DNA of 23,980 nucleotides. Source: Kiritimatiellia bacterium. Its GTDB lineage: Bacteria; Verrucomicrobiota; Kiritimatiellia; RFP12; DVOR01. Shown here piece after piece: positions 22,208 to 23,980 of this stretch (positions are counted from its first letter, which is position 1; each line of letters begins with the position of its first letter). Made by a program: the position numbers and the translations under genes. The stretch spans positions 1 through 23,980 of the forward strand of contig CAAGNN010000096.1 in NCBI GenBank assembly GCA_900771325.1, written 5' to 3'. The notes below the pieces were generated by a model, which was not told where the DNA came from, ran no database searches, and saw nothing but the letters and a program-made list of their open reading frames with translations.

Positions 22208-22702
22208 TCACTTCTCCTCCTGGGGCAGGCTCTTGCCGAGCAAATTGGCCATCTCGATGGCGGCGCAGGTGGTGTCGTAGCCCTTGTTGCCGGCCTTGGA
22301 GCCCGAGCGCTCAAGGGCCTGGTCCAGCGAGTGGGCGCAGACGATGCCATTGAGCACCGGAATACCGCTCTCCAGCCCCAACTGCGCCAGGGCGCGGGCC
22401 ACGGAGGTGTTAATCAGCATCGCGTGGTCGGTGGCACCATCAATCACCGCTCCCAAGGCCACCACCGCGTCCGGCCGCCCGGCAAAGATCGGCCGCGCGA
22501 GGAGCGCCTTGACGGCCAGGGGGATTTCATTGGCGCCGGGCACGCGCACCACGGCCAGGTCCTTCTCCACATCCAGCCCGTGCCGCCGGGCCGCATCCAA
22601 CGCCCCCTGTAGCAACTGCTCGGTAAAGACCGAATTGAAGCGGCTGACCACCACTGCCAAGCGCAGACCCTGCGCCGAGAGGTTGCCCGAATACTCTTTC
22701 AT
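22208..22702 (-). CDS. ribH: 6,7-dimethyl-8-ribityllumazine synthase
   Basis: Condenses 5-amino-6-ribitylaminouracil with dihydroxybutanone phosphate, the penultimate riboflavin step; the family assembles into pentamers or 60-mers. The 164 residues show VVVSRFNSVFTEQLLQGA (substrate loop), VVRVPGANEIPLAVKAL, VALGAVIDGATDHAMLINTS with the conserved histidine (His93), and ERSGSKAGNKG near the phosphate site. The usual VIRG-x-T-x-H motif reads VIDGATDH, so Arg is replaced by Asp, and the usual GVLT(T/N) segment reads GIVCAHS. Fold motifs are otherwise intact. AAAGGA lies 9 bases before ATG. It lies 36 bases after ribBA. Confidence 0.93.
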   Translation of the reverse strand: MKEYSGNLSAQGLRLAVVVSRFNSVFTEQLLQGALDAARRHGLDVEKDLAVVRVPGANEIPLAVKALLARPIFAGRPDAVVALGAVIDGATDHAMLINTSVARALAQLGLESGIPVLNGIVCAHSLDQALERSGSKAGNKGYDTTCAAIEMANLLGKSLPQEEK

Positions 22703-22738
22703 TGCTCTTCGTCCTTTCTGCTAAATCCGTGGCCCTGC

Positions 22739-23959
22739 TTAGAGCAGGTGGCCCATCTTGGTCTTCTTGGTTTCCAGGTAGTGCGCGTTGAAGGGCCCGG
22801 CGTGGGCCACAATCGGCACGCGCTCGACAATCTCCAACCCGTGACCGGCCAGGCCAACGACCTTCTGCGGGTTGTTGGTGAGCAGGCGCAGCCGCCGCAG
22901 CCCGAGCGCGCTCAAAATCTGCGCCCCGATGCCGTAGTCGCGCAAGTCCGGGGCAAAGCCCAGGCGGACGTTCGCCTCCACCGTGTCGCACCCCTGCTCC
23001 TGCAAGCGGTAGGCGTGGAGCTTATTGGCCAGGCCAATCCCACGCCCCTCCTGGCGCATATAGAGCAAACACCCGCGCCCCTCGTCGGCAATCTGCTGCA
23101 TCGCCGCGTGCAGTTGCCAACCGCAGTCGCAGCGCGCGCTCCCAAAAACGTCCCCGGTCAAACACTCGCTGTGGACGCGCACCAAGGGCGCGGGGCCCTC
23201 GATGCCGGTCAGGTCGCCCATCGTCAGGGCCAGATGCTCGAGGCCATCGAGCGCGCTGCGGAACATCGTCAGGCGGAAGTGGCCAAAGGCCGTCGGCAAA
23301 TCCACGCTCTCCACCCGCTCGACCAGCTGCTCGTGCGCCTTGCGGTAGGCAATCAGCTGCTCCACCGAACAGAGCTTAAGCCCGTGCTTGCGGGCGAAGG
23401 GCACCAGATCCGGCAGCCGCGCCATCGTGCCATCGGCCTTGGTAATCTCGCAGCAAATGCCCGCCGGCTTGAAGCCCGCCAAGCGCGCCAAATCCACCGT
23501 CGCCTCCGTGTGGCCCGCGCGCACCAGCACGCCCCCCTCCCGCGCACGCAGCGGAAAGGTATGGCCCGGCGAGACCCAGTCCGCCGCCGTGCTCTGCGCG
23601 TCGACCAGCAAGCGCACGGCCTTGGCGCGATCCTCGGCGGAAATCCCCGTCGTCACCCCCAAATGCGCGGCGCCATCAATGCTCAGCGTAAAGGCCGTGG
23701 CAAAGGCATCCCCCCGGTTCACGCTCGGGGCAAGCGCAATCCCCAGCCGGTCCAACAACTCCCCCGCGCACGGCGCGCACAGCAGCCCGCGCGCCTCGCG
23801 AATGCAAAAGTTCACGGCCTCAGCCGTCACGCACTCGGCGGGCATCACAAGGTCGCCCTCATTCTCCCGGTTCGCGTCGTCAGTAATCACCACAAAGCGC
23901 CCGGCCTTCAATTCCGCCAGACACGCCTCAATGCTGTCGAAGACAATCTCCTCAGCCAT
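22739..23959 (-). CDS. ribBA: Bifunctional 3,4-dihydroxy-2-butanone-4-phosphate synthase / GTP cyclohydrolase II
   Basis: The 406-residue fusion supplies both riboflavin precursors. The N-terminal RibB half (about 1-200) has TDDANRENEGDLVMPAE, NFCIREARGLLCAP, VSPGHTFPLRAREGGVLVRA and GHTEATVDLARLAG. The C-terminal RibA half has VRVHSECLTGDVFGSARCDC, with the three zinc cysteines, LLYMRQEGRGIGLANKLHAY (catalytic Arg/Tyr region) and IGAQILSALGL plus LLTNNPQKVVGL. The frame opens at 23974, but the ATG at 23959 has GAGGA 8 bases upstream and begins MAEEIVFDSIE, so it is preferred. First visible gene of ribBA-ribH-nusB. Any FMN riboswitch would lie beyond the window edge, 21 bases away. Confidence 0.95.
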   Translation of the reverse strand: MAEEIVFDSIEACLAELKAGRFVVITDDANRENEGDLVMPAECVTAEAVNFCIREARGLLCAPCAGELLDRLGIALAPSVNRGDAFATAFTLSIDGAAHLGVTTGISAEDRAKAVRLLVDAQSTAADWVSPGHTFPLRAREGGVLVRAGHTEATVDLARLAGFKPAGICCEITKADGTMARLPDLVPFARKHGLKLCSVEQLIAYRKAHEQLVERVESVDLPTAFGHFRLTMFRSALDGLEHLALTMGDLTGIEGPAPLVRVHSECLTGDVFGSARCDCGWQLHAAMQQIADEGRGCLLYMRQEGRGIGLANKLHAYRLQEQGCDTVEANVRLGFAPDLRDYGIGAQILSALGLRRLRLLTNNPQKVVGLAGHGLEIVERVPIVAHAGPFNAHYLETKKTKMGHLL

Positions 23960-23980
23960 CGTCATCGTCCTCATCCCTCG

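Overview
The window is high-GC chromosomal DNA, mostly bacterial housekeeping genes, separated by intergenic spaces unusually full of short modular repeats. Purine (purC), arginine (argJBD), pyrimidine (pyrD, catalytic subunit of a class 1B-type enzyme) and riboflavin (ribBA-ribH) genes are scattered as small units. The genes are clearly bacterial, and promoters look sigma70-like with a recurring TTGC-type -35 box. A PVC-group bacterium (for example Verrucomicrobiota, Lentisphaerae or Kiritimatiellota) is a plausible host, but this is only an impression from gene content and repeat style; no marker in the window proves it.

Layout: (1) 1-766 holds the 5' end of an unidentified minus-strand gene, a composite repeat (hairpin modules plus a 22-bp array) and a tRNA-Ala(GGC) with its own promoter and terminator. 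(2) 780-3893 holds a polysaccharide pyruvyl transferase-family gene diverging from a hexapeptide acyltransferase, then purC. (3) 4056-5813 is a GH20-type hexosaminidase, convergent with the tightly overlapped operon argJ-argB-argD (9148 down to 5867). (4) 9330-13350 is a lower-GC islet of envelope-type genes (an SPFH/zinc-ribbon protein, a four-helix membrane protein, a zinc-ribbon/TPR protein and a two-helix membrane protein), plus an open frame interrupted by one amber codon. Similar direct repeats bracket it, and a cluster of DnaA-box-like nonamers lies at its left edge. (5) 13933-18640 runs plus-strand: a 2[4Fe-4S] ferredoxin, a PLP basic amino-acid decarboxylase, a membrane protein and a SAM methyltransferase. 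(6) 18777-23959 runs minus-strand: a NERD-helicase fusion, pyrD, nusB, ribH and ribBA.

The best candidate for something undescribed is the intergenic repeat system, which has three classes. Class one is an element with conserved inner cores bounded by inverted arrays of a 7-bp unit (full copies near 3890, 14170, 18630, 20360 and 21516; half copies near 9245 and 13351). One relative near 16492 keeps a core and an outer flank, but the heptamer is changed in both arms to a different, still complementary, sequence. Class two is arrays of a strictly 22-bp unit whose GC-rich centre can be inverted in place. Class three is strings of small hairpins with changing stems and a constant spacer, including one hairpin with a compensatory base-pair change between two loci. 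Several genes end inside the first class, taking their stop codons from it. No protein likely to mobilise these repeats is visible here.

Coordinates, motifs and short counts were read by eye from the sequence. Family assignments rest on recognised motifs, not on searches.
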